From an uncultured SAR86 cluster bacterium (GTDB lineage: Bacteria; Pseudomonadota; Gammaproteobacteria; Magnimaribacterales; Magnimaribacteraceae): a stretch of DNA of 64,000 nt. The stretch spans positions 16,817 through 80,816 of the forward strand of contig CACJMO010000003.1 in the NCBI GenBank assembly GCA_902594545.1. The letters run 5' to 3'. The notes beneath the pieces were generated by a model. The model ran no database searches and had not been told where the DNA came from. It was given only the letters and a program-made list of their open reading frames with translations. This document shows positions 27,777 to 37,511 of this stretch, piece after piece; position 1 is the first letter of the stretch, and every line of letters starts with the position of its first letter. The position numbers and the translations under genes are program-made.

Positions 27777-30700
27777 TAATTAATTTTAGCATGAAGATCC
27801 TGTAATCTTTCAACAGACCAAAGCTCCTTATTTCTTAATACTGCACAAACTGCACGACCGCCTTCAAGAGTAGTTGTGCAGTAGATTTTTTCCTCCAAGG
27901 CTGTTCTTCTTATTGAAGCCGAGTCAAGTATGGATTGTCGACCTTCTGTTGTATTAACAATCAAGTTAACTTCAGAGTTTTTCATAGCATCCACTACATG
28001 AGGCCTTCCTTCAGCCACTTTTTTTATAATTTCTACAGGAATATTTTCTTCAGCTATATGTCTTGCAGTGCCCTTTGTTGCTACAATTTTAAAACCCAAC
28101 TCATAAAATTCTCTGGCTAAATCTGCAATAAAAGGTCTGTCAGAATCTCTGACACTAAGGAATACTGAGCCTTTTTGAGGTATGGATTCTCCAGCACCTA
28201 ATTGAGCTTTAGCATAGGCCTCTGAAAAAGTAGATCCTACTCCCATGACTTCACCTGTTGATTTCATTTCAGGTCCCAAGATGGGGTCAACGCCAAGAAA
28301 TTTATTAAAGGGAAACACAGCTTCTTTTACTGAAAAATATTCTGGAACTATCTCTTTATTGAATTTCTGCGCTTCAAGACTTATACCTGCCATACATAAA
28401 GCACCAACTTTTGCTAGAGACCTCCCAATACACTTTGAGACGAAAGGAATAGTTCTTGAGGCTCTAGGATTCACTTCAAGCAAATATAGTTCGTTTTTAT
28501 AATAAGCCAACTGAACATTAATTAGCCCAATAGCACCAATCTCCAAAGCAATTTTCTTTACCATTATGGTAATTTCTTCAATCAAATCTTCAGATAGGCT
28601 ATAGGGCGGTAAAGAGCATGCTGAGTCACCTGAATGTATGCCTGCCTGTTCAATATGCTGAAGTATTCCCCCGATGACTACATTTTTACCATCGCAAACA
28701 GCTTCGATGTCCATCTCTGTGGCCTGATTCAAAAAACCATCAAGCAAAACAGGACTCTTAGAGCTCGCCTGTACAGCTTCAACAAGATAGTTTTCTAAGT
28801 CAGATTTTTTATAAACTACCTCCATTGCACGACCTCCAAGAACATAAGAGGGTCTTACAACAAGAGGGAATCCAACCTCTTCTGAAACTTTCATCGCCTC
28901 CTCTACGCTGGAAGCTATACCATTAGGTGGTTGCTTGAGGTTATGTTTATTTACAAACTCTTGAAACCTTCCTCTGTCCTCCGCTAAATCAATAGAGTCA
29001 GGGGAAGTTCCTAAAATAGGGACACCATTCTTTTCAAGCTCTTCAGCTATTTTGAGAGGTGTCTGTCCCCCATATTGAACAATTACTCCTTCAGGCTTCT
29101 CAATATCGGTTATAGACAAAACATCTTCAACCGTAATAGGCTCGAAATACAGTCTATCGGAAGTATCAAAGTCAGTTGAAACCGTTTCAGGATTGCAATT
29201 GACCATAATAGTTTCGTACCCCTCTTCTCGAAGACCCAGAGAAGCATGAACACAACAATAATCAAATTCAATACCTTGGCCTATTCGATTTGGTCCTCCG
29301 CCCAAGACCATAATTTTTTTATTTTGGGTAACGTTGGCTTCGCACTCCTCTTCATAGGTTGAATACATATAAGCTGTTGATGATTCAAATTCTGCAGCAC
29401 AAGTATCTACCCTCTTAAAAACTGGCCTGATCCCCAAGTCACTTCTTAAATTTCTGACCTCTTCCTCTGTAGCTTGGATTATTGAAGCTATTCTGGAGTC
29501 AGAAAACCCCTTTCTTTTTAGATCATAAAGTTGTTGTTGGTCTAAATCGGATAAAGTTTTATTTTCAATTATTTTTTCTTGATCAACTAAATCTTTAATT
29601 TGTACCAAAAACCAAGGATCAATCTTGGAAAACTCAAATATCTCATCAACTGTAAGACCCTTTCTAAATCCGTCAGCAACAAACCAAAGTCTATCTGGAC
29701 TGGGTATGCTAATTTTTTGTTTAAGGGTTTCAAATTCATCTTCGTCATTGAATATTGGATTTAGTCCATCTCTTCCCGTCTCTAGGCCCCTGATAGCTTT
29801 TTGAAGAGATTCTTGAAAGGTTCGACCAATGGCCATCACCTCTCCAACTGATTTCATCTGGGTGGATAAAACCGGCTCTGTTTGAATGAACTTTTCAAAG
29901 TTGAATCTAGGAATTTTTGTGACTACATAATCAATAGATGGTTCAAATGATGCAGGAATTACTCCTCCAGTAATATCGTTGCTAAGCTCATCTAGCGTGT
30001 ATCCGACAGCTAACTTTGCAGCTACTTTTGCTATTGGGAAACCTGTTGCTTTTGATGCCAAAGCTGAAGACCTAGATACTCTTGGGTTCATTTCTATTAT
30101 CAACATCTCGCCATCTTCAGGGTTTATAGTGAACTGAACATTAGATCCACCTGTTTCAACACCTATCTCACGAAGAATATCTATAGATGCATTTCGCATT
30201 ATTTGATATTCCTTATCAGTGAGAGTTTGCGAAGGTGCTACCGTAATAGAATCCCCTGTGTGGACTCCCATGGGATCAAGATTTTCAATACTGCAGACAA
30301 TGATACAATTATCATTTTTATCTCGAACGACTTCCATTTCATATTCTTTCCAACCTCCTAGGAATTTATCTATGAAAATCTCTGATGTAGGAGAGAGTTC
30401 GAGCCCTCTTTTGCAAATTTGATCAAATTCTTCAAGATTATAAGCTATTCCACCACCCGAACCTCCCATGGTGAAGTTTGGTCTCAAAACACATGGGAAA
30501 CCTATCTTGTTTAGCAAAACATGAGCCTCTTCTAAATTATGAGCTAGCCCTGATTCAGGAACCTTTAATCCTATTTTTTCCATTGAAGCTGCAAATAATT
30601 CCCTATCTTCAGCCTTATCTATTGCTTCTTTGGTAGCACCTATCATCTCTACATTATGTTTCTTTAAGATCCCTCTGCTGTCTAAATCCAGAGCAGCATT

Positions 30701-30988
30701 TAATGCAGTTTGTCCACCCATAGTAGGAAGCAAGGCATCGGGTTTTTCTTTTTCAATAATCTTTTCAATGGTCTCCCAGTGAATAGGTTCGATGTAAGTT
30801 GCATCGGACATACTAGGATCTGTCATGATTGTAGCTGGATTGGAATTTATTAAGATTACTCTGAAGCCATCTTCTTTTAATGCCTTACAAGCTTGTGCTC
30901 CAGAATAGTCAAACTCACAGGCTTGACCAATAACAATAGGACCTGCTCCAATGATTAGAACTGAGTTTATATCTTTTCTTCTAGGCAT
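27776..30988 (-). CDS. carB: Carbamoyl-phosphate synthase large subunit
   Basis: Makes carbamoyl phosphate from ammonia, bicarbonate and two ATP, for arginine and pyrimidine synthesis. The 1070 residues show the internal duplication of two ATP-grasp halves. The first starts [21 protein letters not shown] and the second starts near residue 557 with [19 protein letters not shown]. Between them is the oligomerisation domain. The last 140 residues form the allosteric MGS-like domain ([13 protein letters not shown]) that senses UMP and ornithine in E. coli. It overlaps carA by 8 bases. Confidence 0.98.
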   Translation of the reverse strand: MPRRKDINSVLIIGAGPIVIGQACEFDYSGAQACKALKEDGFRVILINSNPATIMTDPSMSDATYIEPIHWETIEKIIEKEKPDALLPTMGGQTALNAALDLDSRGILKKHNVEMIGATKEAIDKAEDRELFAASMEKIGLKVPESGLAHNLEEAHVLLNKIGFPCVLRPNFTMGGSGGGIAYNLEEFDQICKRGLELSPTSEIFIDKFLGGWKEYEMEVVRDKNDNCIIVCSIENLDPMGVHTGDSITVAPSQTLTDKEYQIMRNASIDILREIGVETGGSNVQFTINPEDGEMLIIEMNPRVSRSSALASKATGFPIAKVAAKLAVGYTLDELSNDITGGVIPASFEPSIDYVVTKIPRFNFEKFIQTEPVLSTQMKSVGEVMAIGRTFQESLQKAIRGLETGRDGLNPIFNDEDEFETLKQKISIPSPDRLWFVADGFRKGLTVDEIFEFSKIDPWFLVQIKDLVDQEKIIENKTLSDLDQQQLYDLKRKGFSDSRIASIIQATEEEVRNLRSDLGIRPVFKRVDTCAAEFESSTAYMYSTYEEECEANVTQNKKIMVLGGGPNRIGQGIEFDYCCVHASLGLREEGYETIMVNCNPETVSTDFDTSDRLYFEPITVEDVLSITDIEKPEGVIVQYGGQTPLKIAEELEKNGVPILGTSPDSIDLAEDRGRFQEFVNKHNLKQPPNGIASSVEEAMKVSEEVGFPLVVRPSYVLGGRAMEVVYKKSDLENYLVEAVQASSKSPVLLDGFLNQATEMDIEAVCDGKNVVIGGILQHIEQAGIHSGDSACSLPPYSLSEDLIEEITIMVKKIALEIGAIGLINVQLAYYKNELYLLEVNPRASRTIPFVSKCIGRSLAKVGALCMAGISLEAQKFNKEIVPEYFSVKEAVFPFNKFLGVDPILGPEMKSTGEVMGVGSTFSEAYAKAQLGAGESIPQKGSVFLSVRDSDRPFIADLAREFYELGFKIVATKGTARHIAEENIPVEIIKKVAEGRPHVVDAMKNSEVNLIVNTTEGRQSILDSASIRRTALEEKIYCTTTLEGGRAVCAVLRNKELWSVERLQDLHAKIN

Positions 30989-32096
30989 TTGCTTTCATGT
31001 TTTCTTCGAATCTGTCAAATAAGTATTTAAGATCATGGGGTCCGGGGCTGGCTTCCGGATGACCTTGAAAACTAAAAAATGGTTTAGTTGCATGCTCTAT
31101 TCCTTGTATGGAGCCGTCAAATAGTGACTTATGAGTAATTCTCAATTCTTCAGGAAGAGTATCTTCGTCAACAGTGAAGCCATGATTCTGGGAACTAACA
31201 GCTACCTTTTGTGTTTTTAGATCCTGAACAGGATGGTTGGCTCCGTGATGACCGAACTTCATTTTTGATGTCTGTCCGCCTAATGACAAAGCCAATAATT
31301 GATGACCAAGGCAGATACCAAACAAAGGCATACCTCTTTCTGTCAATTTTGTGATTGTATCAATAGCGTAATCACAAGGTTCAGGGTCACCAGGCCCATT
31401 TGATAAAAAAACTCCATCAGGATTAATAGAGATTAATTCTTCAAATTCTGTTTTGGCTGGAAAGATTCTTAATTCATATCCTCTATCGGCTAAGATTCTA
31501 AGAATATTTTTTTTAATTCCAAAATCAAGAACAGCTACTTTGAATTTAGTATTTGCTTTTTTTCCTCTCCAAGTACCCTCTGTCCAATCATAAGGGGTTT
31601 TAGTAGTCACTTCTTTGGCTAAATCTAGTCCATTCAGCCCTTGAAATTCTCTAGCCAAACTTACTGCAGAGTCTTCTTCTATATCTTCTCCGGCAATTAT
31701 TGCAGCAGACTGAGAACCCTCATTTCTTATGATTCTTGTTAGTTTTCTAGTATCAATATCCGAGATGCCTAAAATATTATTTCTTTGTAAATAATCAGAT
31801 AGATTTTCTTCATTTCTCCAATTACTTTCGGTCTGAGATAGAGATCTTATAACTAATCCTGAGCACCATATCTTCTCTGATTCAGTATCTTCAAAATTGG
31901 TTCCGGTGTTTCCAATATGTGGATAAGTGAGAGTAACAATTTGCCTTGCATAAGATGGATCAGTAAGTATTTCTTGATAGCCACTCATTGAAGTATTGAA
32001 AACAATTTCTCCATTGACTTGACCTTCAGCTCCAATGCTTTTTCCTTTAAAGATAGTTCCATTTGCGAGAGCTAAAATTGCAGTAGATTCTTTCAA
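30981..32096 (-). CDS. carA: Carbamoyl-phosphate synthase small subunit
   Basis: The glutaminase subunit that feeds ammonia to CarB. The 371 residues have an N-terminal domain ([20 protein letters not shown]) and a class I amidotransferase domain. In that domain the nucleophile Cys lies in [17 protein letters not shown] (about 254-270), and the His and Glu are in [13 protein letters not shown] near 343-355. It overlaps pyrF by 4 bases and carB by 8, so pyrF-carA-carB is one translationally coupled unit. A hairpin attenuator lies upstream of pyrF. Confidence 0.98.
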   Translation of the reverse strand: MKESTAILALANGTIFKGKSIGAEGQVNGEIVFNTSMSGYQEILTDPSYARQIVTLTYPHIGNTGTNFEDTESEKIWCSGLVIRSLSQTESNWRNEENLSDYLQRNNILGISDIDTRKLTRIIRNEGSQSAAIIAGEDIEEDSAVSLAREFQGLNGLDLAKEVTTKTPYDWTEGTWRGKKANTKFKVAVLDFGIKKNILRILADRGYELRIFPAKTEFEELISINPDGVFLSNGPGDPEPCDYAIDTITKLTERGMPLFGICLGHQLLALSLGGQTSKMKFGHHGANHPVQDLKTQKVAVSSQNHGFTVDEDTLPEELRITHKSLFDGSIQGIEHATKPFFSFQGHPEASPGPHDLKYLFDRFEENMKANA

Positions 32097-32776
32097 GAAA
32101 CCTCCTTATAGATGTTTTCTAAAGCATTTGTGGGGTCTTCAGAGCCTGTAATTGGCCTTCCTATTACTAGAAAGTCTGAACCATTTGCTATGGCCTCTTT
32201 AGGAGTAGAAGTCCTGCTTTGATCATTTAAATCTGCATCTCTTGGTCTAATTCCTGGTGTAACTGTCAAGAAGGATTCGCCGCAAGTTTGTTTTACTTTT
32301 GAAGCATCCGAAGCAGCACACACAACACCATCCAACCCACTCCTTTCGGCCAGCTTTGTTAATCGCATGACCTGCTTATCCAAATTGTTGAAGCCAATTT
32401 CTGTCAAAATTTCTTCTGAGATACTAGTCAGAATAGTAACCCCTACTAACAGAGGAGGTTTATCAAATCCTTCAAGAGCCTTTTTCGAAGCATCCAGCAT
32501 TTTTGAACCACCTGAGGCATGAACATTTATCATCCATACCCCTAAGTTAGCTGCCGACCTGACTGATTCATAGACTGTATTTGGAATATCATGGAATTTA
32601 AGGTCCAAGAAAATTTCAAACCCCTTATCATGCAGCGTCTTTACGATTTTTGGGCCCGAAGAAGTAAATAATTGATTACCTACCTTTAATCTACAAATAT
32701 TAGGATCAAGTTTGTCAGCAATACTAACTGCTGAAGTATATTCCATATCTAAAGGTATAATTATCCTATTTGTCAT
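32093..32776 (-). CDS. pyrF: Orotidine 5'-phosphate decarboxylase
   Basis: The last step of UMP synthesis. A TIM-barrel decarboxylase with the core motif [13 protein letters not shown] (catalytic Asp and Lys near residues 58-70 of the ATG form), and the phosphate-binding VTPGIRP and LVIGRPIT. I place the start at the ATG at 32776, giving 227 residues and the normal opening ending IIIPLDM. A TTG at 32800 would add eight residues. No clear Shine-Dalgarno precedes the ATG. Instead a 35-codon upstream frame ends across it, suggesting coupling. It heads the operon pyrF-carA-carB-greA-rlmE-ftsH. Confidence 0.93.
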   Translation of the reverse strand: MTNRIIIPLDMEYTSAVSIADKLDPNICRLKVGNQLFTSSGPKIVKTLHDKGFEIFLDLKFHDIPNTVYESVRSAANLGVWMINVHASGGSKMLDASKKALEGFDKPPLLVGVTILTSISEEILTEIGFNNLDKQVMRLTKLAERSGLDGVVCAASDASKVKQTCGESFLTVTPGIRPRDADLNDQSRTSTPKEAIANGSDFLVIGRPITGSEDPTNALENIYKEVS

Positions 32777-32873
32777 GAAGGTGGACTGAAGAATCTCCAA
32801 ATTTAGATGAAAAAAAAGCGAACCAGAAAGAGTTCTGAAGTTCGCTATTTTGTATTTTAAGGCCTGTTGGCAT
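32766..32873 (-). CDS. Possible leader peptide of the pyrF-carAB operon
   Basis: A 35-codon frame starts with ATG about 6 bases after the predicted transcription start and ends at a TAG that overlaps the pyrF ATG by 11 bases. It reads straight through the terminator hairpin and its T-run (encoding FWFAFFSS). That is the arrangement of the E. coli pyrBI leader peptide, where a ribosome close behind polymerase prevents terminator folding. It lacks a Shine-Dalgarno sequence and could be leaderless or not translated. The peptide itself would have no separate function. Confidence 0.4.
   Translation of the reverse strand: MPTGLKIQNSELQNSFWFAFFSSKFGDSSVHLHDK
32810..32847 (-). terminator. Intrinsic terminator/attenuator in the pyrF leader
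   Basis: On the minus strand, AGCGAAC pairs with GTTCGCT and the inner CAGAA pairs with TTCTG. This makes a 12-bp stem with a 2-base bulge and a 4-base loop, followed by eight T. It lies 33 bases before the pyrF ATG. The gene upstream (map) is divergent, so no other minus-strand transcript needs ending here. The hairpin therefore lies in the pyrF leader and is probably an attenuator. Confidence 0.8.
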
Positions 32874-32884
32874 TAAAACCACAC

Positions 32885-32890
32885 TATAAT
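32885..32890 (+). promoter_or_regulatory. Consensus -10 box for map
   Basis: A perfect TATAAT on the plus strand lies 48 bases before the map start, but there is no good -35 at 16-18 bases upstream. It overlaps the opposing pyrF -10, so the divergent promoters probably compete or are co-regulated. Confidence 0.4.
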
Positions 32891-32915
32891 AAATCATGGA
32901 TATTGTGTCCATCAA
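32886..32915 (-). promoter_or_regulatory. Predicted promoter of pyrF-carA-carB
   Basis: On the minus strand, a -35 TTGATG (32915-32910) and a -10 TATTAT (32891-32886) are separated by 18 bases. Transcription would start near 32879. An inverted repeat, ATGGA and TCCAT with 7 bases between (32896-32912), fills the spacer and could be an operator. The plus-strand -10 of map overlaps. Confidence 0.5.
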
Positions 32916-32938
32916 AACCTTATAAAAAGTAGTAAAAA

Positions 32939-33697
32939 GTGTTAAAAAATTTAGAAGAACTTAATGGCATGAGAGAAGCTGGAAGGCTTGCTGCTGAAGT
33001 ATTAGAAATGATTAGTGATCATGTCAGGCCTGGTATATCCACTGGAGAATTAGACAAAATATGTCATGACTACATTATTGAAGAGCAAAAGGCTATTCCC
33101 GCCAATGTGGGTTATCGGGGTTTTGAAAAAACATTATGTACAAGTATTAATCAAGTAATTTGCCATGGAATTCCCGACTTCAATCGCATCTTGAAGAGTG
33201 GAGATATTATGAATATCGATGTCACCGTCATCAAGGATGGTTGGCATGGTGATACTTCTAAAATGTTTCTTGTTGGGAAAACCCAATCTCATAACGAAAG
33301 ATTGGTCAAGATAACTCAGGAGTGTCTTTACAAGGGCATTGAAGCTGTCAGACCGGGAGCAAGGTTAGGAGATATTGGACATGCCATTCAGGTTCATGCC
33401 GAAAAAAATCATTACTCCGTAGTGGAAGAATATTGCGGGCATGGCATTGGTAAAATTTATCACGATGAACCTCAAGTTCTTCATTATGGAATGGCTGGTA
33501 CTGGTCTAGAAATATTAGAAGGTATGTGTTTCACAATAGAGCCGATGATTAATCTGGGTTCAAAATCCACCAAACTTCTTGCGGACGGATGGACAGTTGA
33601 AACACAAGATGGAAGGAATTCTGCGCAATGGGAACATACCATTTACGTAAATAAAGACGGAGCTGAGATCTTAACTTTAAGAAAAGAAGAAAGATAA
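32939..33697 (+). CDS. map: Methionine aminopeptidase, type I
   Basis: Removes the N-terminal Met from new proteins. The 252-residue type I enzyme has the pita-bread fold with metal ligands visible: Asp in DIMNIDVTVIKDGWHGDTS (two Asp, about 88-106), His in GHGIGKIYHDEPQVLHYG, and Glu in FTIEPMI and the late WEHTIYV. The start codon is GTG without a clear ribosome site. The next Met is eleven codons in, after conserved sequence, so GTG is preferred. It starts a plus-strand run into glnD and the dap genes. Confidence 0.96.
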   Translation: MLKNLEELNGMREAGRLAAEVLEMISDHVRPGISTGELDKICHDYIIEEQKAIPANVGYRGFEKTLCTSINQVICHGIPDFNRILKSGDIMNIDVTVIKDGWHGDTSKMFLVGKTQSHNERLVKITQECLYKGIEAVRPGARLGDIGHAIQVHAEKNHYSVVEEYCGHGIGKIYHDEPQVLHYGMAGTGLEILEGMCFTIEPMINLGSKSTKLLADGWTVETQDGRNSAQWEHTIYVNKDGAEILTLRKEER

Positions 33698-33703
33698 AAA
33701 CTA

Positions 33704-36289
33704 ATGCTTGAAGAGCTACAGAAGCAAAAAAATAACGACATTAGCTCTCTTTCAAAACAATTTGAAAGCTGGCTATACAGAGACAGAGGTAGGCAAGTAA
33801 GAGGTATTGAATATTTTCTGAATAAAAGATCTGAGAATATCGATAACCTCATAATGGCTGCATCTGAAAAGAGTGGTTTAAGTTCCATTAACAAGTTAGG
33901 AATCTTTGCCGTGGGAGGATATGGCAGGGGTGAATTACATCCTTTCTCTGATATAGACCTGCTCTTGCTAACAACGAGCGAGCTATCTCCAACTGAAAAC
34001 CAAAAAATAGAAACCTTTGTTAGTGTTTTATGGGATTTAGGTTTAGACATTGGTCATAGCGTTAGGACACTTAAGCAAGCCAAAGACCAAGCTCGAGAGG
34101 ATGTTGTCACAATGACAAACATGTTGGAATTTAGAAAGCTCATAGGCGATGAAGATCTACACCTAGAGTATTTAAGAATATTGGATACGAAAAACTTGTG
34201 GCGAAATAATTCTTTCATCAAAGAAAAAATACAAGAGCAGCTGGATCGACATTCAAGTTTCAACAACACTTCATACAATCTAGAACCGGATATAAAATCT
34301 TCTCCAGGTGGGTTAAGAGATATTCATACAATTGATTGGTTATTAAAAAACTCAAATAGATACCAGACAAACATAACTAATATCGCATCACTTCTTACCT
34401 ATGAGGAAAGAAAGGAATTAAATAAAGCTAAGTATTGGCTATGGGTAATTAGGTTCTTACTCCATAAACAGGCAAATAGAGAAGAGGATCGACTTCTCTT
34501 TGAACACCAAATAAGTGTTGCTGAGAAGTTATTTCCATCCATACAAAACCCTAATCAAGCCGCAGAAAAGTTGATGCATAGATTCTACAGATCTTCTCTA
34601 AGCGTCTCAGAAATTAACGCCACATTCTTACAAGGTATCAAAGAAAGCAATGGTCTCACAAAATTCTCGCGCAGAAAGAGGATAGATGGAAACTTTTTCT
34701 CTAAAAATCATTTAATTCATCTTTATGATCTGAATGGTTTTAAGCAAAATCCAAGTCTTATGCTGGATTTGTTCATAAAACTTAGCGAAAACCCAAATAT
34801 AGAAGGAATTGGTTCAGAAACATTAAGAGCGCTAAAAAAAGATAGGAGTCTGATAAATGCTGATTTTAGAAGTAAGAAAAAAAATATAAATCTATTTCTA
34901 AAGCTTCTTAAATCAAAAAGGTTGGTTGTTACTCAACTCGAGAATATGAAAGATCTAGGTATTTTGGGAAGATATTTACCTGAGTTTGGAAGAATAACTG
35001 GCCAAATGCAATATGACTTGTTCCATATTTACACTGTAGACGCACATACTCTTGAAGTTTTGAGGAATATGAGATGGATGATGCTTGGTAAATCTAAAGA
35101 AAAATTCCCGCTGGCCTCGTCATTGATTAAAAAACTTCCCAAGCTTGAGATACTCTATATTTCAGGACTTTATCATGATATTGGAAAAGGAAGAGGAGCA
35201 GATCATTCGGATCTTGGTAAATCAATTGCTCAAAATTTCTGCAAAAAACACCTATTCTCTGAAGAAGACACCAAAAAAATAGGTTGGCTAGTAGAAAATC
35301 ATTTAATCATGTCCGTGACCTCCCAAAAAAAAGATTTAACGGATTCAAAAGTAATAAAAGATTTTGCTGAAAAGGTTGGAGATCTTGAGACATTAAACTA
35401 CCTTTACTGCTTAACAGTAGCAGATGTGAGTGCAACTAATCCTAATCTATGGAATTCTTGGAATGCCTCACTTCTTAGACAGCTGTATGAAAGAACAAAG
35501 CTATATTTTTTAGACGCAGTACTTATAAAAAAATCAATTGACGAGGAAAGAAGAAAAGCTACAGCTGGATTAAGTAGTTATAAAGCTGGCGAAATCAAAT
35601 CTCTTTGGAATAAATATTATCCTGATTATTTTGAAGCATCTGATCATTTAGATCTTATAGAACATGCAGAATTGATATTGCAATCAAAAGAAGAATCTGT
35701 CGTAAAAATTATTAATCGAGAAGATGACACACCCTCCTCGGTTTTCATACACACAAAGGATAGACCCAAGCTGTTCGCAACAATCATTGGTGTTTTAGAT
35801 TCTGAAAATATTAACTTTCTTGACGCTAAGCTGTATGGAATGAAAGACGGCTTCTGTACTGATCTTATAGCTATCAGTGATAATGAAAAAAAGGTCAAAC
35901 CTGACTCAACAAAAGGCAGAGAACTGGTAGATAAGATTAGTGAAGCAATAAATCAAAAAACACTAAAACCCAAGATAGTGCAGAGAAGACTTCCTAGACA
36001 TCTGAAACATTTCCAAAAAAATACAGAAATAAATATTCACCATGATATGAAAAATAGATGGTCTGACATAGAAATCAAAACTAATGACAGGCCGGGGCTT
36101 CTAGCTGCAATATGCCAAGTTTTCTTAAAACATGGAGCTCTGATTAAAAAAGCAAGGATTGCCACTTATGGAGAAAGAGCTGAGGACAGGTTTAGCATCA
36201 CCTCCAAACAGGACACCCCCTTCATAAAAAAGAAAGAGCTTGATGGCTTGTTGCTTGATCTTCAAAATTCATTAAATGGAGAAAATTAA
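33704..36289 (+). CDS. glnD: Bifunctional uridylyltransferase/uridylyl-removing enzyme GlnD
   Basis: The nitrogen sensor that uridylylates PII when glutamine is low and removes UMP when it is high. The 861 residues contain the nucleotidyltransferase domain with GGYGRGELHPFSDIDLLLL (about residues 69-87), a helical linker, and an HD domain with SGLYHDIGKGRGADHSDLG (about 486-504) for deuridylylation. Two C-terminal ACT domains (about 680-750 and 790-860) bind glutamine. Family length is 850-900. It starts 6 bases after map and overlaps dapC by one base. Confidence 0.97.
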   Translation: MLEELQKQKNNDISSLSKQFESWLYRDRGRQVRGIEYFLNKRSENIDNLIMAASEKSGLSSINKLGIFAVGGYGRGELHPFSDIDLLLLTTSELSPTENQKIETFVSVLWDLGLDIGHSVRTLKQAKDQAREDVVTMTNMLEFRKLIGDEDLHLEYLRILDTKNLWRNNSFIKEKIQEQLDRHSSFNNTSYNLEPDIKSSPGGLRDIHTIDWLLKNSNRYQTNITNIASLLTYEERKELNKAKYWLWVIRFLLHKQANREEDRLLFEHQISVAEKLFPSIQNPNQAAEKLMHRFYRSSLSVSEINATFLQGIKESNGLTKFSRRKRIDGNFFSKNHLIHLYDLNGFKQNPSLMLDLFIKLSENPNIEGIGSETLRALKKDRSLINADFRSKKKNINLFLKLLKSKRLVVTQLENMKDLGILGRYLPEFGRITGQMQYDLFHIYTVDAHTLEVLRNMRWMMLGKSKEKFPLASSLIKKLPKLEILYISGLYHDIGKGRGADHSDLGKSIAQNFCKKHLFSEEDTKKIGWLVENHLIMSVTSQKKDLTDSKVIKDFAEKVGDLETLNYLYCLTVADVSATNPNLWNSWNASLLRQLYERTKLYFLDAVLIKKSIDEERRKATAGLSSYKAGEIKSLWNKYYPDYFEASDHLDLIEHAELILQSKEESVVKIINREDDTPSSVFIHTKDRPKLFATIIGVLDSENINFLDAKLYGMKDGFCTDLIAISDNEKKVKPDSTKGRELVDKISEAINQKTLKPKIVQRRLPRHLKHFQKNTEINIHHDMKNRWSDIEIKTNDRPGLLAAICQVFLKHGALIKKARIATYGERAEDRFSITSKQDTPFIKKKELDGLLLDLQNSLNGEN

Positions 36290-37476
36290 TGAATAAATAT
36301 TTACTATCTCTTACAGAATATCCATTTCAATATCTTTCTCAACTGCTCAAAGATATAAATAAAGATCCAAAAGAGGTTATTGGACTTCACATAGGAGAAC
36401 CTAAAAGTGATGCACCATCAGAAGCTCTAAAGATAATCAATGAAAATGCCGGTAAATACTCTAACTATCCAACATCCAAAGGACAGATCGGTCTGAGACA
36501 GGCTTACTGCGAATGGACAGAAAGAAGATTCGGAATAAGCTCATTGGACCCTGAAAAGAACGTACTTCCTGTGTCAGGATCAAGGGAAGGTATATTTTCT
36601 TTTATACAAGTTGCAATAGATGCAGATCAAAAAAGACCAATTGTAATTATACCTAACCCTTTTTATAAAATTTATGAAGGTGCAGCAATTATGGCTGGAG
36701 CTGAACCCTATTATCTCAACTCTCTTGAAGAAAATAATTTTAAGCCTGATTTCAAAAGCATTCCGAATGAAATTTGGGAAAACTGCCAACTATTTATCTT
36801 ATGCTCTCCTTCTAATCCAACAGGGTACTGTCTAAGCAAAGATGACTATCAATTTATCTTAAATAAGGCTTCTGAAAATGATTTTCTAGTCTGCTCAGAT
36901 GAGTGCTATACAGATATTTATGAGAGTACCTCCTCTGCACCGACTGGCATTCTTGAATGTGATAATCTGAGTCAAAACGAATCCAGAGCTGTTGTATTTC
37001 ATAGCCTCTCAAAAAGATCTAATTTGGCAGGCTTAAGATCTGGATTTGTAGCAGCAAATGAAAAAATAATAAGCAAACTTGAACTATACAGAACATATCA
37101 TGGTGTAACTCTTTCTGTTCCTACTCAAGAAGCGAGCGAATGGGCGTGGAAAGATGATGATCATGTCCAAAAAAATAGGTTAGAGTATGATTTAAAATTC
37201 CAGGTAGCGAAAGAATGCCTTGATTCCTCAATTGAAATAGAGAGGCCAAACGGAGGTTTTTATTATTGGTTAAAGTTACCTTGCAATGATGAAAATTTTG
37301 TAAAAACTCTGTATCAAAAAGAGTCTGTTTTAACTTTACCAGGAACTTATCTAAGTAAAGAAGAGAAAGGGATAAATCCTGGAAAAGGTTATGTAAGGCT
37401 GGCCGTAGTTCACGATGCTGATACAATTGAGAGAGCGTTTACTGCCATTAACCGTACTTTGATGGATTTTAAATAA
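36289..37476 (+). CDS. dapC: Succinyldiaminopimelate transaminase
   Basis: A PLP-dependent class I/II aminotransferase of 395 residues. The cofactor-site sequence is CSPSNPTGYCLSKDDY, and SDECYTDIYES holds the PLP-binding Asp and Tyr. The Schiff-base Lys is in HSLSKRSNLAGLRSGF, near residue 241. DapC transfers an amino group from glutamate to N-succinyl-2-amino-6-ketopimelate in lysine and DAP synthesis. The specific assignment rests on its position between glnD and dapD-dapE. By motif alone it could be another aminotransferase of this subgroup. The start overlaps the glnD stop (TAATG). Confidence 0.9.
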   Translation: MNKYLLSLTEYPFQYLSQLLKDINKDPKEVIGLHIGEPKSDAPSEALKIINENAGKYSNYPTSKGQIGLRQAYCEWTERRFGISSLDPEKNVLPVSGSREGIFSFIQVAIDADQKRPIVIIPNPFYKIYEGAAIMAGAEPYYLNSLEENNFKPDFKSIPNEIWENCQLFILCSPSNPTGYCLSKDDYQFILNKASENDFLVCSDECYTDIYESTSSAPTGILECDNLSQNESRAVVFHSLSKRSNLAGLRSGFVAANEKIISKLELYRTYHGVTLSVPTQEASEWAWKDDDHVQKNRLEYDLKFQVAKECLDSSIEIERPNGGFYYWLKLPCNDENFVKTLYQKESVLTLPGTYLSKEEKGINPGKGYVRLAVVHDADTIERAFTAINRTLMDFK

Positions 37477-37511
37477 TCTTTGGTTCCAGGTTTCTAGAAA
37501 ATACAAAATAT

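Noticed and set aside
33643..34050. Open frame antisense to the map-glnD junction (135 codons)
   Set aside because: It opposes two conserved genes and shows no recognisable domain. Shadow.
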